NCBI GenBank assembly: GCA_019916065.1 | Contig: CM034233.1 | Coordinates: forward strand, 41,084,862 to 41,148,861 | DNA: 64,000 nucleotides | Origin: Vitellaria paradoxa | Taxonomy: Eukaryota > Streptophyta > Magnoliopsida > Ericales > Sapotaceae | Reading direction: 5' to 3' | Shown here: positions 43,601 through 54,311 of the stretch, piece after piece | Numbering within the stretch: position 1 is the first letter of the stretch | Layout of the letters: each line of letters starts with the position of its first letter | Notes under the pieces: generated by a model | Seen by the model: the letters and a program-made list of their open reading frames with translations, nothing else | Database searches by the model: none | Told to the model about the DNA's origin: nothing | Position numbers and translations under genes: made by a program

Positions 43601-46600
43601 ACACTTTGTTTTTTTGTGTTGGTGTCCCTTATTTGATTTGGTTTGTTTGTCTACACGTGTGAATTGAAGTCACACATGAGGAATGTTAAAATAGCTTGAT
43701 ATACATTTTTGGGCCTTATGTTTACTTGGACTTGGGGTAAGAGCTAAGAAGCATGGATACGGATACGGGATATGGATACAATACAGATACAGACACGGAT
43801 ACGGTAATTTTAAAAAAAATGAGGATACGGATACGGTAGGAATACGACCAAAAAATTATAAATTTTGTATATTTTTATTAGTTATATATATGAATATAAC
43901 ATTCATTACAAAATTAATTTAATATATAATTCAATATACAAAGTATAACAAAATATATGTCGTAAGATTTTGTAATTTTAGAAATTTCAATAACTCAAGT
44001 TTAAATTTTTCTTAATCATATATTTGAAGAAAAATGATGAAGTAATAGGATACATCATGTGGCGTATCCGATACGTATCTTGAAATATCCAAAGAGTGTG
44101 TATCCGATGCATATCGGATACGGAACCCATTTTAGAGTATCTGTGCTTCCTAGGGTAAGAGTGTTGAGTGTAGGCATATGTCTAAGTGTCAGACATCTCA
44201 AAACTTTAATTTTAGAATACTAGGATATGATTCAAAAATTAGGTTGGATACGTGGACGAGTTGTACATATTTAAATATAATGTATATTGTAATATATTGA
44301 TATAAAATACAGCGATTATTTAAAAATGTACTTGGGATATGAAGATATGGTTACAAGTGTCTGGCATATATCCTATATCTTACCCTTATCATATTCGGGG
44401 GATATGGGTACACTCTAGGAAATAGAAGAGTCCAAGTAAACATTGATTGGGTTAATTTCTTAGCAGTTTTAGCTTTTGAATCAATTAGTGACTTAATAGT
44501 CCCTAAGGCTGAGAGTAAGAAACTTAAAGCCTTGTTGGTCATATTTTATAAAAAGAGGAACATAAGCTCTAGTGTCCATTCGATGTGTGATATGACCAAC
44601 TCTATAATAAAAATTGAAGTTGATGTTTGGTTTCGACGTGGAACATTGGTTGTGTTGTTGTGGAATGCTTCCATCATCAACAGCACAATCGTCAATGCTT
44701 TATACATCTGAGTAGCTACAGGGTTTAGAAAGCTTTAGAATGATATTTGAAGTATTCATACATCAGACTTAGGGTTGGTTTGGGTGAAGGTTTTTAACAA
44801 TTCAACAAAGCTTTAATCACAAACTAGTTAGGGTTGGTTATGTGAATCCTCTTTCTCCATTCATTTATGTCTTGTGTTATGTTTTTCATGGGGTTATATG
44901 AAATTATGTCTTTTCTTTTACTTGAATCGGCTCACTCTTCTATATTGGTGCATCCTTAGGTCTATGTTGGAGACAACTGAATTATTTTAAATGACGTTCT
45001 TTTAAGTTCCCTTCTATCAATGCCACATTTTTACTTTTGTTTGAATTTCTTGTTACCATATATTGATTTTAGCATCCTCATTTCTGCAACACTTATATTA
45101 TGAGAGTATTTTCTTAATGACCCAATATGATCTTATCATAAAGTATAGTTGGTCTTATAACCTATGGCTCGACTTCCTCTTTAACCCTATAAATAACTTC
45201 ATGTTCAATCCCTCAATTTGCATGAATAATTAATCCAAGATATCGAAAATGATAATTTTTTGGCGCTTATTGATCCTCAATTTTCAGTATGTCCTCATTT
45301 ATAGCTTTAGTTTTATTGAATTTATAATGTATATGTTCTGTTTTAATTTTACTATCTTTAAAATCTCTTGATTCTAAATGGGATTCCAATGTTTTACGAT
45401 TAACCCCAAACGTAGTTTCATCTACCAATATAATATTATCTGTGAATAACATACACGAAGGGATATCATATTGAATGTAACCAGAGGGGAAAAAAAAGTG
45501 CTTAAAGTAAATCCTTAGTGGAGATCAATTGTAATTGAAAATTTATTTGTACCACCCCCAATAGTTCTTGCGTTACTAATTGCTCCATCATATATATTCT
45601 TAATCACTTTAATATATTTCGTAGCAACTCTTTTCCTTTTTAACATCCATTATAAAATTTTTCTTGGAACTTTAACATATGCCTTCTCTAAGTTAATAAA
45701 AATTATGTGAAGATTTTTCTTCTCTCTATACTTTTGATTTGAAATCAAGAAGAGAATTTAGCAAAGAGGAGAAGAAATAGCTAAGGAGAGAGGAATTAAG
45801 CCAATAAGAATAAGGGGAGGAAACATCAGCTCACGGCTGTTAAATATTCATTTCATAAATTCAACCATCCTTAAAACAAAAATCATCCCAACCTTTATAT
45901 AGGCAAAACAAGGTATACTAAGAGTCATCTTGGACAAGCAAAAAGACAATAACTCTTTGAACAACTACCAATCAACAAAAATACAATCAACAAAAATATA
46001 AGACTCATAAATGAATAACATCTAGAACATTTTAGATGACCCATCAACCCTCCCAGGGGTGGAAGAAACTTGACCTTGTCGAGTTCCAAACATAGGTTGT
46101 AGCAGTCAATCTCTTGACCTTAAACTAAGTGCTTGTGCAATCTTCTTGTGGTGCTAATAGACGCACGTGAGTGGACGTCTAAGGTTGGTGTCCCCACCAT
46201 CTCTCCCGGGATGGGAAGAACTCGAGCCAGGTGAGAGATCTAACTGGCTTTGATAGAACTACTTCAGTGTATCTTGATCAAGCTATTGCATTATAGAAGG
46301 AGATCCAAAAAGAATCAGAATCTGGTCGACCAACCCAGCGGATCAAGTAACGCTATACTGTCCCCTCCTTAGTGAAACAATCTGATCACCTAAAACAACA
46401 TCAATATTATCTATAGGTATTGGGTTAGAAGGTGGTGTAGTAATAGGGATCGTAGTAGGATCAGTATTAGATGGGACATAAGGGAAAAATGGGTCAACTG
46501 GGGGAATGAAGTGTCCAGAAAAAAGCAACTAATTCCTTAACATTAAAGGTGGAGCTAAAACTAAACTTTGGAGGTATATTAATGACATTAGCATTAGGAC

Positions 46601-49600
46601 TAGCTTGCTTTAAAATTTTAAATGAACTAGCACTCTGAGATTGCAATTTGCAAGTGGGGCCAGAGTGGCGTTGTTTTGGACGAATTCTAATGATCACAAA
46701 ATCCTAAACTTTAAATTCCACATGCCGCCATGGACATCGGCACGAAGTTTGTAAGTGGCATTACTAGTTTCCAGTTGTTTATTGGTCTTAAAATGTAAAT
46801 CATGCAAATGTTGGGCAAATACCTCTACAGTCATAGACACACAAGTATGTGGAGACATGGGAACAAGGTCAAAAAGCTTCGTCGGTTTATATCGATGCAC
46901 AACCTCAAATGGACTCATAATTAAAGACCTAGTCACGGAGCTGTTATAGGCAAGTTGAGCAGTGGGGAGAACCAAATCCCAATTCCTAAGATTTTCTTAT
47001 ACCAGGCACCTTAACAAGTTACCGAGACTTCAATTGACAACATTAGTTTGCCCATCAGTCTGGGGATGGTAGGCAGTGGAGAATTTGAGCTTAGTTCAAC
47101 GAAGGACCACAGGGTTCACAAAAAATGGCCGGGAAAACAAGTATCTTGGTCAGACGAATTGTCTTAGAGAGGCCATACAACTTAATAATCTCATCAAAAT
47201 ATAGTCGAGCAACTATAGAAGCATCAGAAGTCTTACTAACAAGGCATGAAGCAAGCCATTTTAGAAAAATGGTCCACAATAACAGAGATTGAATCATGTT
47301 TCTTGGGGTCCTAGGAAGTCCCAACACAAAATCCATGCTAACATCTTGCCATGGACAATTGAGATCTGAAAAAAGGGAGTATAAAGGCTAGAGTTTTGCT
47401 TCTTTCATTTAGCTAGATGGCATTTTCGACATTGGTAACTATGTTAGCCACATCCTTTTTTAAACTTGGCCAATAGAATTGGTGCTCAACTTTCTCACAA
47501 GTTTTATGGTGTCTAAAATGCCCAAAGAGACCTTCAATATTGGTCTTCCAAATGATGAAATCTCTCATAGAAGTTTTTGGGATGTAGAGTTTGTTTGCTT
47601 GGAACAGGTAGCCATCCTGAAAACGGAAACCAACAGTGGGATGTTCCTGGCTATGGAGCAATTGAACAAAAACTTTTTTTAAGTTAGGACAAGACTCGTA
47701 ATTTTCTTGAGTTGTTCAAACACAATGACCTTAATGCTGATAACAAACAATAAAAAGATTCGTCTACATAAAGCATCAACGGCTTGATTCTCAACGCTCT
47801 TGCGATGTTTGAGGATAAAGATATAGGCTCGGATATATTAAATCCAACAGCCATGTCGGCAGTTGAGTTTTTTTTTTTTTTGGGGGGGGGGGGAATTGAG
47901 GTATGGTTAGAATATAGAACAAATTCCTGAGAAAGCAAATAATGACACCAATGGCGCTAGGCTTGTACATCAACATAGAACTCCTTATTATATGTAGAAT
48001 GACTATCGTTTGGAGTCATTCAATTTCTTATGGAAGTAGGCAATGGTCCTGACTAAGAACTCCACTAATGCCTAACCTTGATGCTTCACACTCGATTTCA
48101 AAGACTTTAGAAAAGTCAGGAAGGCACATAACAAGTGCTTTAGTAATTTTCTTTTTCACATTTGCAAAAGCTTTAGAAGATTCGGCGGACCAAAAAAAGG
48201 CAATCATGGATAGATTGAGGTTCAAGCCAATCTACAATTGCTTTTACTTTTTGAGGGTCAACAGAAACACCCTTGGAGGAGACTATGAAACCAAGAAAGG
48301 CAACCTTGTTTACAAAGAAAGTACACTTGCTTAAATTTGCATGTAGGCTTTCTTTTCGGAGGGTAGAAAAACATACTAGGATAGATGATTAGAATGTTGT
48401 TCCCCATTTTTGCCATTTACAAGAATGTCATCAAAGTAGACAACTAGGAACCTACCCGTGGAAGGGTCTAAGTGCGTGGGTCATTAATCTCATGAATGTG
48501 TTGGGAGCATTAGAAAGACCGAAGGGCATGACTAACCATTCACAAAGATTGTCCTTCATTTTGAAGGCAATCTTCCATTCGTCCCCTCTTTGAATCCTAA
48601 GCTGATGGTACCCCCTTTTCAGGTCTATCTTAGAAAACATGGAGGCTCTCGCCATCGTGTCTAACATTCATTAAGCCTCGAGATGGCAAAATGATATTTG
48701 ATAGTGATTTTGTTGATAGCCTGGCAATACGCACATTCTTTAAGTCCCATATTTCTTAGGGTTTAAAATAGCTCGGACTGCACAAGGACTTAAATTTTCA
48801 CGCACAAACCCCTTTTTGAGTACTTCACTGTTACAATTCAACATGCTCAGATGGGTTCATTCAATAATGAGGTAAGTTCAGGAGGAAAGATCTTGGAACA
48901 AAATCTATGGCATGTTGGATATCTTGAAGGGGAGGCAAATGGTTAGGCAAATCTTTAGGGAAGTGAAGCACATGTTGAGCTACACTGGGAAGAATGGGCG
49001 GAGATTTAGAAGAGGTTTCTTTAAGGACTTGAGCAAACACAACAGATTCTCTAAGAATTTCACGCTCAAACTACTTATGACCAATTATATGTAGCTCTTT
49101 TTTGTTCTCAATTGGGCTTTTCTTGTGAGGAGTGATGGGTTTTGGGGGAAGTTGATGAAGATGGATTTAAGAATTTGATCGCCCGCAAATGGTAACATCA
49201 AGGTCATATAGCCAAGGGTGACCTAAGATGAGGTGTCCCACATCGATGGGAATAACATCACACCAAATGTTATCCTTGTAGTCAAGGAATTGAATGGGCA
49301 CAAAGCAATGTTGCTTCATAGTGATAGAAGAATTGTCAACCCAAGAGGCAAGGATGAGGAATGGATTGCCTAAATCTATTTAAAGTCATGGCCTCATCTT
49401 CTAAAACATTGCATTTCATAGGAAAGTTGTCAAAATGAGTTGCGTGCTCACCACAGATTAGTTGCCTTGCCTAAGGTTGTCCCATTGGTCTAATAGATTG
49501 ATCCTATAGGTTGGGGGCATGTATTTTGCTTGAAGACGCTGCTTCATTTCATCCCAAATCCTAACTAAAGGCTCATGGCGCATGGTAAGAAGATCCTTTA

Positions 49601-52600
49601 TACTTTCCTAGAAAAGTTGAGCATTGCTGGTCAACTTTGCACTTGCATACTCCACCTTCCTTACTTCAGACATGCCAAGCTAGTCAAAGAACTGGTCCAT
49701 GTCGTGAAGCCAGTGACTGAAGAGGGAAGGGTCAAGATGACCATCAAAGGATGGGGCATCTGCCTTGATGTTTTTGAAAACTCTATTCTCAAGGTAATTA
49801 GGGACTTCAATTGCATTATGGTGATGACCACGATTTCTGTCATGGGCCCTATATGATCTTGCCTATGGTATAACCAATCACCTCTCCTATCACGATGATT
49901 GTTGGAGGCATCCGAATGGTTGGCATCCAACACATGGTGGGGGTCTTTCAAGGGTTGATATTCTAGTCGTTAAGTCCTCACTTGTTTACTGAATAGCATG
50001 AAAATTTTATTGGAAAATTGTTATTTGGTCTTGAAGGTCGGCTAACATTTGGACCACTCTTGCATCTATGGGAGGAACGGGTTGAGGTTCCAGGTTATTG
50101 GTTGATGTACTCAATGTGACAAGATGATCACTACGCAAATGCATGCAACACAATGATTATGTATTTTGAAATCACTAAACAACATGGGCAAGCAAGTATT
50201 TCCCCCATTTTTTTTTGGGGGGGGGGGGGGGTATTTGTGACAATTTGGATTAGTGCAACAATCGAATGTAACAACTAAAGGCAAAATTTTAAAGCAATGT
50301 CCAAATACTTTAATTACCACAATGTTTTCGAGTTTCTAATTAAGCTCCAAATTTAATAATGAGGGTTGTCTTTAAATTGGAGGGTAAAAAGGACTTGATC
50401 AAAATATTTTCTAGATCAAAGGAGTATATGAGAACTCAATTATGGGCACGAAACAAGAAGGTTTGATACTATTAAGGTATAGAAAGTAATCAAAAAGAGA
50501 AATAGAATGACTGCACTTTAATTGCAAGATATAGCTAAAAATAGACTGTCGAAGCGTCTTGGAAGTGCTTAGAATGTCTTGGAAAGTTGCTGGAGTGTCA
50601 TCGGAGCTTCGCTGGCCAGTCCTTGTGGTCACTGGTGAGTTCGCTGGAGGTAGACGATGCAGGTGGTGGTGGTTGTCGAAGTTGAGTGTTACTAGAAATG
50701 CACGAAGCGTACACTGGAAGGTCTCGGAGAGTATATCTTACTTTGGCAACAAGTGGGGATGTAGGAGGTGCTTTGTTTGGGTTTGCGAGGCTCGCCGGAG
50801 TAGTGCGAGACCTGTGGTGGTGGTGGTTGGGTAATGGGTATAATGGCTCTCGAGACTTTGTCAGTGATGTCGAGCGATGAAGTCAAGCATTGGTTTTAAG
50901 TTATTGAGATTGGAATTAAATTTTGATTAACTAGGTTTAGCTTTGATACCAATTTGATATGAAACCAAGAAGAGAATTTAGTAAAAAGGATAAGAAATAG
51001 CCAAGGAGAATACGGGGGAGGAGACATTAGCTCATGGCTGTTTATCATTCATTTCATAAATTCAACTATCCCTAAAACAAAATCGTCCCAACCTTTATAT
51101 AGGCAAAACAAGGTACACTAAGGCTCCGTTTGTGAATTTCGGAGAGAGAAGAGAAGAAAAGAAAATATTAGTTAGGAGAGAAACGAAAAGAAGAGAAATG
51201 ATAATATTTTCTTTCTATTTGTTGGTAAGTTTAGGAAAGAAAGGATAATAACTTTTTTCTTTTTGTTTGTGAGTTGAGAAGAAATGAAAGGAAAAGAAAG
51301 TGTATGTTGTTATTTTACTATTAAATTCATAACGGAGTTGAAGAATTGTCAATTTATTTATTCCTAGGATATATTTGTAATTTTTTTCTTATTCTTTAAT
51401 TTATGGGTAAATTTTTCATTTTGAAAGTTTCATTAATTCACTTTTCTTTTTTCTCAAATTTCGCCCACTTTTGGAAAGATGAAAATTTTAAAATTTCAAC
51501 ATTCACTTTTCTTTCCATTTCTTTTCTGTTATTTTTTAGAAAAACTCATAAACAAGTGATAGATTTTAAAATATTTTCTTCTCTCTTATTTTCTTTCCAT
51601 TTCACTCCATCTAAATGGATTCTAGGAGTCATCTTGGACAAGCGAAGAGATAATTGACCAGCAGTTATCTTGGACAAGCCAAGAGACAATAACTCCTCGG
51701 ACAACTACCAATCAGCAAAAATACAACCAACAATTAGCAAAAGTAGAATACTCATAAATGAATAACGTCTAGAACACTTCAGATGACCCATCACTTTTCC
51801 ATCAATATTATTTTGAAAATAATTTACATAGTCGATCTGCCAGGCATAAAATCAAATTGGTTTTTCTGATATTTTTGTCACACGTCTCAGCTTAGTCTCG
51901 TGCGTAATTCCCGGATAGTTGTTACACTATTAGATATTTCCTTTCTTCTTATGGATAGACACTACGATACTTTTTTCCCATCCGTTATGCATCTTATTGG
52001 TATACAAGATCTTGTTAAACAATTATAGCCAACCAAATTATCCCATCATCCCGTCACCAAAATCTCTCTAGTTCTCACAAGTTTGGGATTGGGACCTAAC
52101 CAGTGCATTATAAAACTGAACCAAATTGATCTGAATTGATCTATTTCGGTTTTGATCAATGTTCATTTTGGGTTCACGTGCGATCCTAGTCAAAAGACTC
52201 AACAATTGTTCATTTAGTGCCATGGTTTTATAGTTGATTGTGGGAGATTGATTGTAAGAATTATGGTTGGAATTTCCTTTTGGGGAGTGGGATGGATGAA
52301 TCTGTGGTTTAAATTGTCCCAGGACAAGATCCATATGAACTTCTACTCTAGGCATTTGAAAGAATTCATTTACTTCTGTAATAGGATGATAAGTTTTTTA
52401 CCAGGTTGTGCCCGTACTCGTGAACTGAGTTGATTGAAATTGATTCCAATTTGAAACTGATTACACGGCTATATTAAATATTGCTGGATTGTCTCTTGTT
52501 GTCTTGAATGCCCTGGTCAAAGATGGCAAGAGATGTATAAAGCAGATGCACTTCCTAAATATAGGTGTCTTTATTGTCAAATTTCCAACTGCATACCCAT

Positions 52601-53822
52601 GTGTTTCCCGCTAGTTCAGTGTAATCCTCCTCTTCATAGTTTTATTGAAATTTTGACATTTATTGGAACTGTGTTTATAATGGTAAACTCAAAAGATTTG
52701 AAACAAACGTTTCCTTGTTTACCGCCTAATGCCACCTGACCTTTTAACAACTTGTGATATATTGTGTTTAAACCATGAAATTGCAATTTCTACCAATTTA
52801 ATTGTAATTAGAAAATTGATTTTAATCCATGTGAACGTAAGGAGGTCCTTGTGGGTTTCTTCATTTTTTTTTTTTTTTTGGTAAATGGGTTTCTTCTTTC
52901 TTATCATGGTGTTATGTTTTTTATGAGATGGTGTCTGATTGAGAGCTAATCCTATTCTCTGGTTGTTACTTGCATGGAGGAGCATATCATGAATTGTGAT
53001 GAATGTTTTTGCAGACCGAGTAGCTCTGAGCAGACCCCACCACGCCGGAGGCACTCTGATTTGTTTGAATCATTCGAATCTTTGAAACCTAAAGGTTCTT
53101 CTCAGCAAAGGGTTTCCCCAGCCATGAGCAACTTACAAGGTTATTACGGCCTAAAACCAACCGATCGAAAAGCTGCATCTGAAGGCTTTGAAATGGCTGT
53201 TTATCGGAAAGGGGGTTCTCATTATTTGGAGGATGGACCATTTACTCAACCCTCAACACTTGCAAACCCTCCTTTGACTCATCATAGGAAATGTAAAAGT
53301 GTAGCTAATGGTTTCTTTTTGGAGAATGGACAATTGGCTGATGATATGGCAGTTGCAGAAGCCAGAGAAGGCGAATATGATAAATGGAATGAGAAGTTGA
53401 CAAGAAGGCGGCAGAAATCTGAAGCTGACTTTACTCGTACCCCAGAAATGCTACTGAAGGAGGATAACAGCACTGGTGGTGGATTTTCATCAATAACAGG
53501 GAAGTGTTTGGCGCTAAGACCCAATGCAGCTAATCGAACTGTTTCAGGTAGCGATCAAGAAGGAGGTTTGTTGAACCCTATTCCCATAGGTTTAGGGGAT
53601 TCTCTGATTGCAGATGCCTTAAATGGAGTAAGGAAGTCATCGAGTACATCAAGTTTGCAGGAGCAGGACAACAATAATGCATCTTCTTCCATCTGGCCAA
53701 CATCAAAATGGAATTTGAAGCCAGATCTGCCGGCCCTTTCTACTGCTGCCATTGCAAAACCCATATTTGATGGCTTGCCAAATCCAATAACTGGCCGAAG
53801 AAACAAAGCTGCACTTGATTAG
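28379..53822 (+). CDS. LysM domain-containing protein (three exons, 23-kb second intron)
   Basis: Join of 28379-28621, 29590-29720 and 53015-53822: 1,182 bases, 393 codons plus stop, with no internal stop. Phases agree (0 at the first junction, 2 at the second). One LysM domain spans the first junction: [20 protein letters not shown] (end of exon 1) plus [20 protein letters not shown] and [12 protein letters not shown] (exon 2). Exon 3 encodes a low-complexity, Ser-rich tail with conserved blocks [55 protein letters not shown] and [18 protein letters not shown]. These blocks are those of the plant LysM family represented in Arabidopsis by At5g08200/At5g23130 (from memory). There is no signal peptide and no kinase or membrane segment, so the protein is probably intracellular, unlike LysM receptor kinases. 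LysM folds bind N-acetylglucosamine polymers, but the ligand of this subfamily is unknown to me. Likely functional. Confidence 0.92.
28622..29589 (+). other. LysM gene intron 1
   Basis: 968 bp, A/T-rich, donor GTAAAA and acceptor TTGTTAG. Contains a G-run at 28978-28986. I see no transposon in it. Confidence 0.8.
29590..29720 (+). CDS. LysM gene exon 2
   Basis: 131 bases (phase 0 to 2) encoding the second half of LysM and the [20 protein letters not shown] linker. Acceptor AG at 29588-29589, donor GTATTT at 29721. Confidence 0.92.
29721..32149 (+). other. LysM intron 2, proximal part
   Basis: No coding sequence. From ~30310 to 31106 the motif taaaatctcaatttt occurs at both ends (gttaaaatctcaattt and aaatctcaattttaac), suggesting an A/T-rich MITE-like unit. 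It is itself interrupted at ~30520-30968 by an insert that has a T-run at its left and tactcatcaaaaagaaaaa at its right. Further T-run at 31172-31190 and A-run at 32098-32118. Boundaries uncertain. Confidence 0.4.
32150..32426 (-). repeat. Copia 3' LTR (left end)
   Basis: Begins tgaaggaaagaataat and ends ctcggtttctaaca on the plus strand, matching 43114-43401 with scattered substitutions. An 11-base-pair stretch (ttttctcttat) is missing relative to the other LTR. Confidence 0.93.
33125..33140. repeat. Target duplication of the nested LINE, left copy
   Basis: tagcatgttgaagctt, followed by the LINE poly(T); matches 39281-39296, and two more T residues match beyond this. Confidence 0.92.
33223..37033 (-). 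pseudogene. LINE ORF2 (endonuclease, RT, zf-RVT), several frame breaks
   Basis: Starts at ATG 37033-37031, which shares bases with the ORF1 stop. Endonuclease: [40 protein letters not shown] [12 protein letters not shown], up to 36607 where a MITE breaks it. It resumes after 36444 with [41 protein letters not shown] and [10 protein letters not shown] 35920-34367: [97 protein letters not shown] with both catalytic Asp. zf-RVT 34020-33223: [18 protein letters not shown] / [16 protein letters not shown]. Frames change near 35400, 34700, 34020 and 33620. Confidence 0.88.
36447..36603. mobile_element. Tourist-like MITE (157 bp) in the LINE endonuclease
   Basis: Ends gggggtgtttggtt and, on the minus strand, ggccctgtttggca. 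Flanked by TAA on both sides (36444-36446, 36604-36606), the duplication expected of PIF/Harbinger elements. It separates two endonuclease segments that are continuous in the plus-strand LINE at 7,330-7,410. Confidence 0.85.
37030..39199 (-). pseudogene. LINE ORF1 (DUF4283, CCHC-like), 595-codon open part
   Basis: The open frame 38817-37030 is preceded by a broken N-terminal part back to ATG 39199 ([17 protein letters not shown]), which matches the start of the other LINE's ORF1. DUF4283 lies at residues ~205-310: [75 protein letters not shown]-type knuckle follows as [14 protein letters not shown], where the His ligand is replaced by Pro. The C-terminal part is Ser/Gln-rich and basic at the end ([20 protein letters not shown]). 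Ends in TGA overlapping the ORF2 start. RNA-binding role known for the family. Confidence 0.85.
39281..39296. repeat. Target duplication of the nested LINE, right copy
   Basis: tagcatgttgaagctt, identical to 33125-33140. Confidence 0.92.
39540..39590. repeat. Micro-insertion (tail only) in copia RT
   Basis: AATCAAGATAGAGACT (39540-39555) and AATCAAGATAGCAACT (39575-39590) flank a T-run plus ggtaatt, i.e. AATTACC and an A-run on the minus strand. The insertion falls just upstream (minus sense) of the YVDD box coding sequence. Confidence 0.8.
43114..43401 (-). repeat. Copia 5' LTR (right end)
   Basis: Partner of 32150-32426. On the minus strand it is followed by the tRNA-iMet-type primer-binding site. 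Confidence 0.93.
43744..44152. mobile_element. TIR element rich in GGATACGG, 9-bp target duplication
   Basis: Flanked by GGGTAAGAG on both sides (43735-43743 and 44153-44161). Left end ctaagaagcatggatacgga; right end, minus strand, taggaagcacagatac. Internally ggatacgg/ccgtatcc motifs recur (43758-43850, 44060-44125) in opposite orientations. Nine-base duplications fit a Mutator-like non-autonomous element; no coding capacity. Confidence 0.75.
44162..45089. other. LysM intron 2, middle part
   Basis: No coding sequence. A weak pair of related blocks (taagtgtcagacatctc at 44182 and acaagtgtctggcatatatc at 44352, opposite orientation) may be the ends of another decayed TIR element. Confidence 0.35.
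45735..46046 (-). repeat. Gypsy 3' LTR (left end)
   Basis: Plus strand begins tgatttgaaatcaagaag and ends agatgacccatca. Matches the right LTR apart from the ~500-bp insert and a ~35-bp duplicated segment (tcttggacaagc) there. Confidence 0.92.
46600..50100 (-). pseudogene. Ty3/gypsy gag-pol, heavily decayed
   Basis: Minus-strand pieces. RT 48667-48452: [40 protein letters not shown]. RNase H 48225-47684: [38 protein letters not shown], then WRYYLL-like remains after a T/G homopolymer. Integrase zinc-binding part 47661-47413 ([31 protein letters not shown]). Integrase core 47336-47091 ([13 protein letters not shown]). C-terminal part 46975-46694 ([20 protein letters not shown]). The expected gag region (~50,000-49,000) has no clear frame. 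Stops and frameshifts abound. Confidence 0.85.
47868..47893. repeat. T14-G12 homopolymer junction
   Basis: A run of T directly followed by a run of G in the gypsy RNase H region, with ttgag on both sides (47863-47867 and 47896-47900). Similar T-G junctions occur at 50208-50231 and 54263-54311. Confidence 0.9.
50208..50231. repeat. T9-G15 homopolymer junction
   Basis: Preceded by gtatttccccca and followed by gtatttg, so gtattt is duplicated around the tract. Confidence 0.9.
50955..51793 (-). repeat. Gypsy 5' LTR (right end), enlarged by an insert
   Basis: Matches the left LTR at 50955-51122 and 51622-51793. The intervening ~500 bp is foreign to the LTR. Confidence 0.9.
51123..51621. mobile_element. 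A/T-rich insert in the gypsy LTR, probable MITE
   Basis: Begins gctccgtttgtgaatttcgg; its right end, minus strand, reads agaatccatttagatgga. The ends share only TCCRTTT, so a terminal inverted repeat is weak. Flanks are ctaag and ctagg. Rich in gaaaag/cttttc. Confidence 0.5.
52066..53014 (+). other. LysM intron 2, distal part
   Basis: Apart from a micro-insertion at 52852-52896, I see no element. The acceptor is TTTTTGCAG at 53006-53014. Confidence 0.6.
52852..52896. repeat. Micro-insertion (tail only) near the LysM exon 3
   Basis: TGGGTTTCTTC at 52852-52862 and 52886-52896 flank a T-run plus ggtaaa (23 bases), 118 bp before the exon. Confidence 0.8.
53015..53822 (+). CDS. LysM gene exon 3
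   Basis: The first base completes the Gly codon left by exon 2 (phase 2). Encodes [20 protein letters not shown] through [12 protein letters not shown] at 53820-53822. The longer open frame to the left (from 52974) is intron sequence read through. Confidence 0.92.
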
Positions 53823-54250
53823 TAAAATTCCTCCCTGTAGATCCAATTAATTGATTGTTTGATATTTTGTTGGGCCATCCCCATGAAGAGGAGAGGGACA
53901 GTAAAAGGTGGGAAATAAAACATTTTGATTGATAAATTTGAAAGATACATCATTTATGGTTGACTGAAGAAGTTCTATATTTCCTTCTGAGAATTTGCGT
54001 GCAAGAGAGAAGTCGGAAGATTGGTAGCTGAAGTGGACATGGTTGATTTTTGCTATAGGAATGGTACGAAATTGCAAAACTTTAGAAAAAGAGAATGTAT
54101 ATTAGATATTAGGTCTCTTTAATTGAAAATGAAGCAAGGGATACTGTTTATATATATTATGTATACGTTTCTATGCATTTATCTTGTTTCATTTTTCCTC
54201 AAGTCTGTCATTTTGATGTAGATCAACATATTTTACTCAATGCATCTCTC
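53823..54250 (+). other. 3' flank of the LysM gene with a candidate polyadenylation signal
   Basis: AATAAA at 53914-53919, ~92 bp after the stop, is the best candidate. No further coding sequence. Confidence 0.5.
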
Positions 54251-54262
54251 TTTTTTCTTGGG

Positions 54263-54311
54263 TTTTTTTTTTTGTTTTTTTTTTTTTTTGGGGGGGGGGG
54301 GGGGTGGGGGG
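54263..54311. repeat. T-rich tract followed by G-run
   Basis: About 27 bases of T with one G, then G14, T, G6. Longest of the T-G junctions in this window. Length uncertain, as homopolymers are error-prone. Confidence 0.85.

Larger units (their letters stand above)
45735..51793 (-). mobile_element. Ty3/gypsy element in LysM intron 2
   Basis: LTRs 45735-46046 (312 bp) and 50955-51793 (839 bp including a ~500-bp insert). Flanks read ACTTT before the left LTR and CTTTT after the right one, a 4-5-bp target duplication with one ambiguous base. Minus orientation: beside the right LTR the minus strand reads TTGGTATCAAAGC (tRNA-iMet primer-binding site), and beside the left LTR CCTGGGAGGGT (polypurine tract). 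Domain order gag, RT, RNase H, integrase is that of Ty3/gypsy. Internal ~4.9 kb. Confidence 0.93.
45090..52065 (-). pseudogene. RTE-type LINE RT fragment, split by the gypsy element
   Basis: Two pieces, 51794-52065 and 45090-45734, join across the gypsy element on the minus strand. The first ends with [12 protein letters not shown] and a block ending LMEK; the second starts [18 protein letters not shown] followed by VKVPR. This is one continuous RT block of the plant RTE clade. Further on the second piece has [20 protein letters not shown], where FADD is changed to FTDN. Stops are present. The gypsy insertion point is thus fixed to within a few bases. Confidence 0.8.

Noticed and set aside
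51123..51621. 84-codon Phe/Ser-rich frame at 51403-51657 as a gene
   Set aside because: Low-complexity A/T-rich insert in an LTR, without domain or start context.
52974..53014. ATG at 52974 as the start of a single-exon gene ending at 53822
   Set aside because: The codons before 53015 are intron. TTTTTGCAG is a good acceptor and the frame and phase join exons 1 and 2 of the LysM gene.
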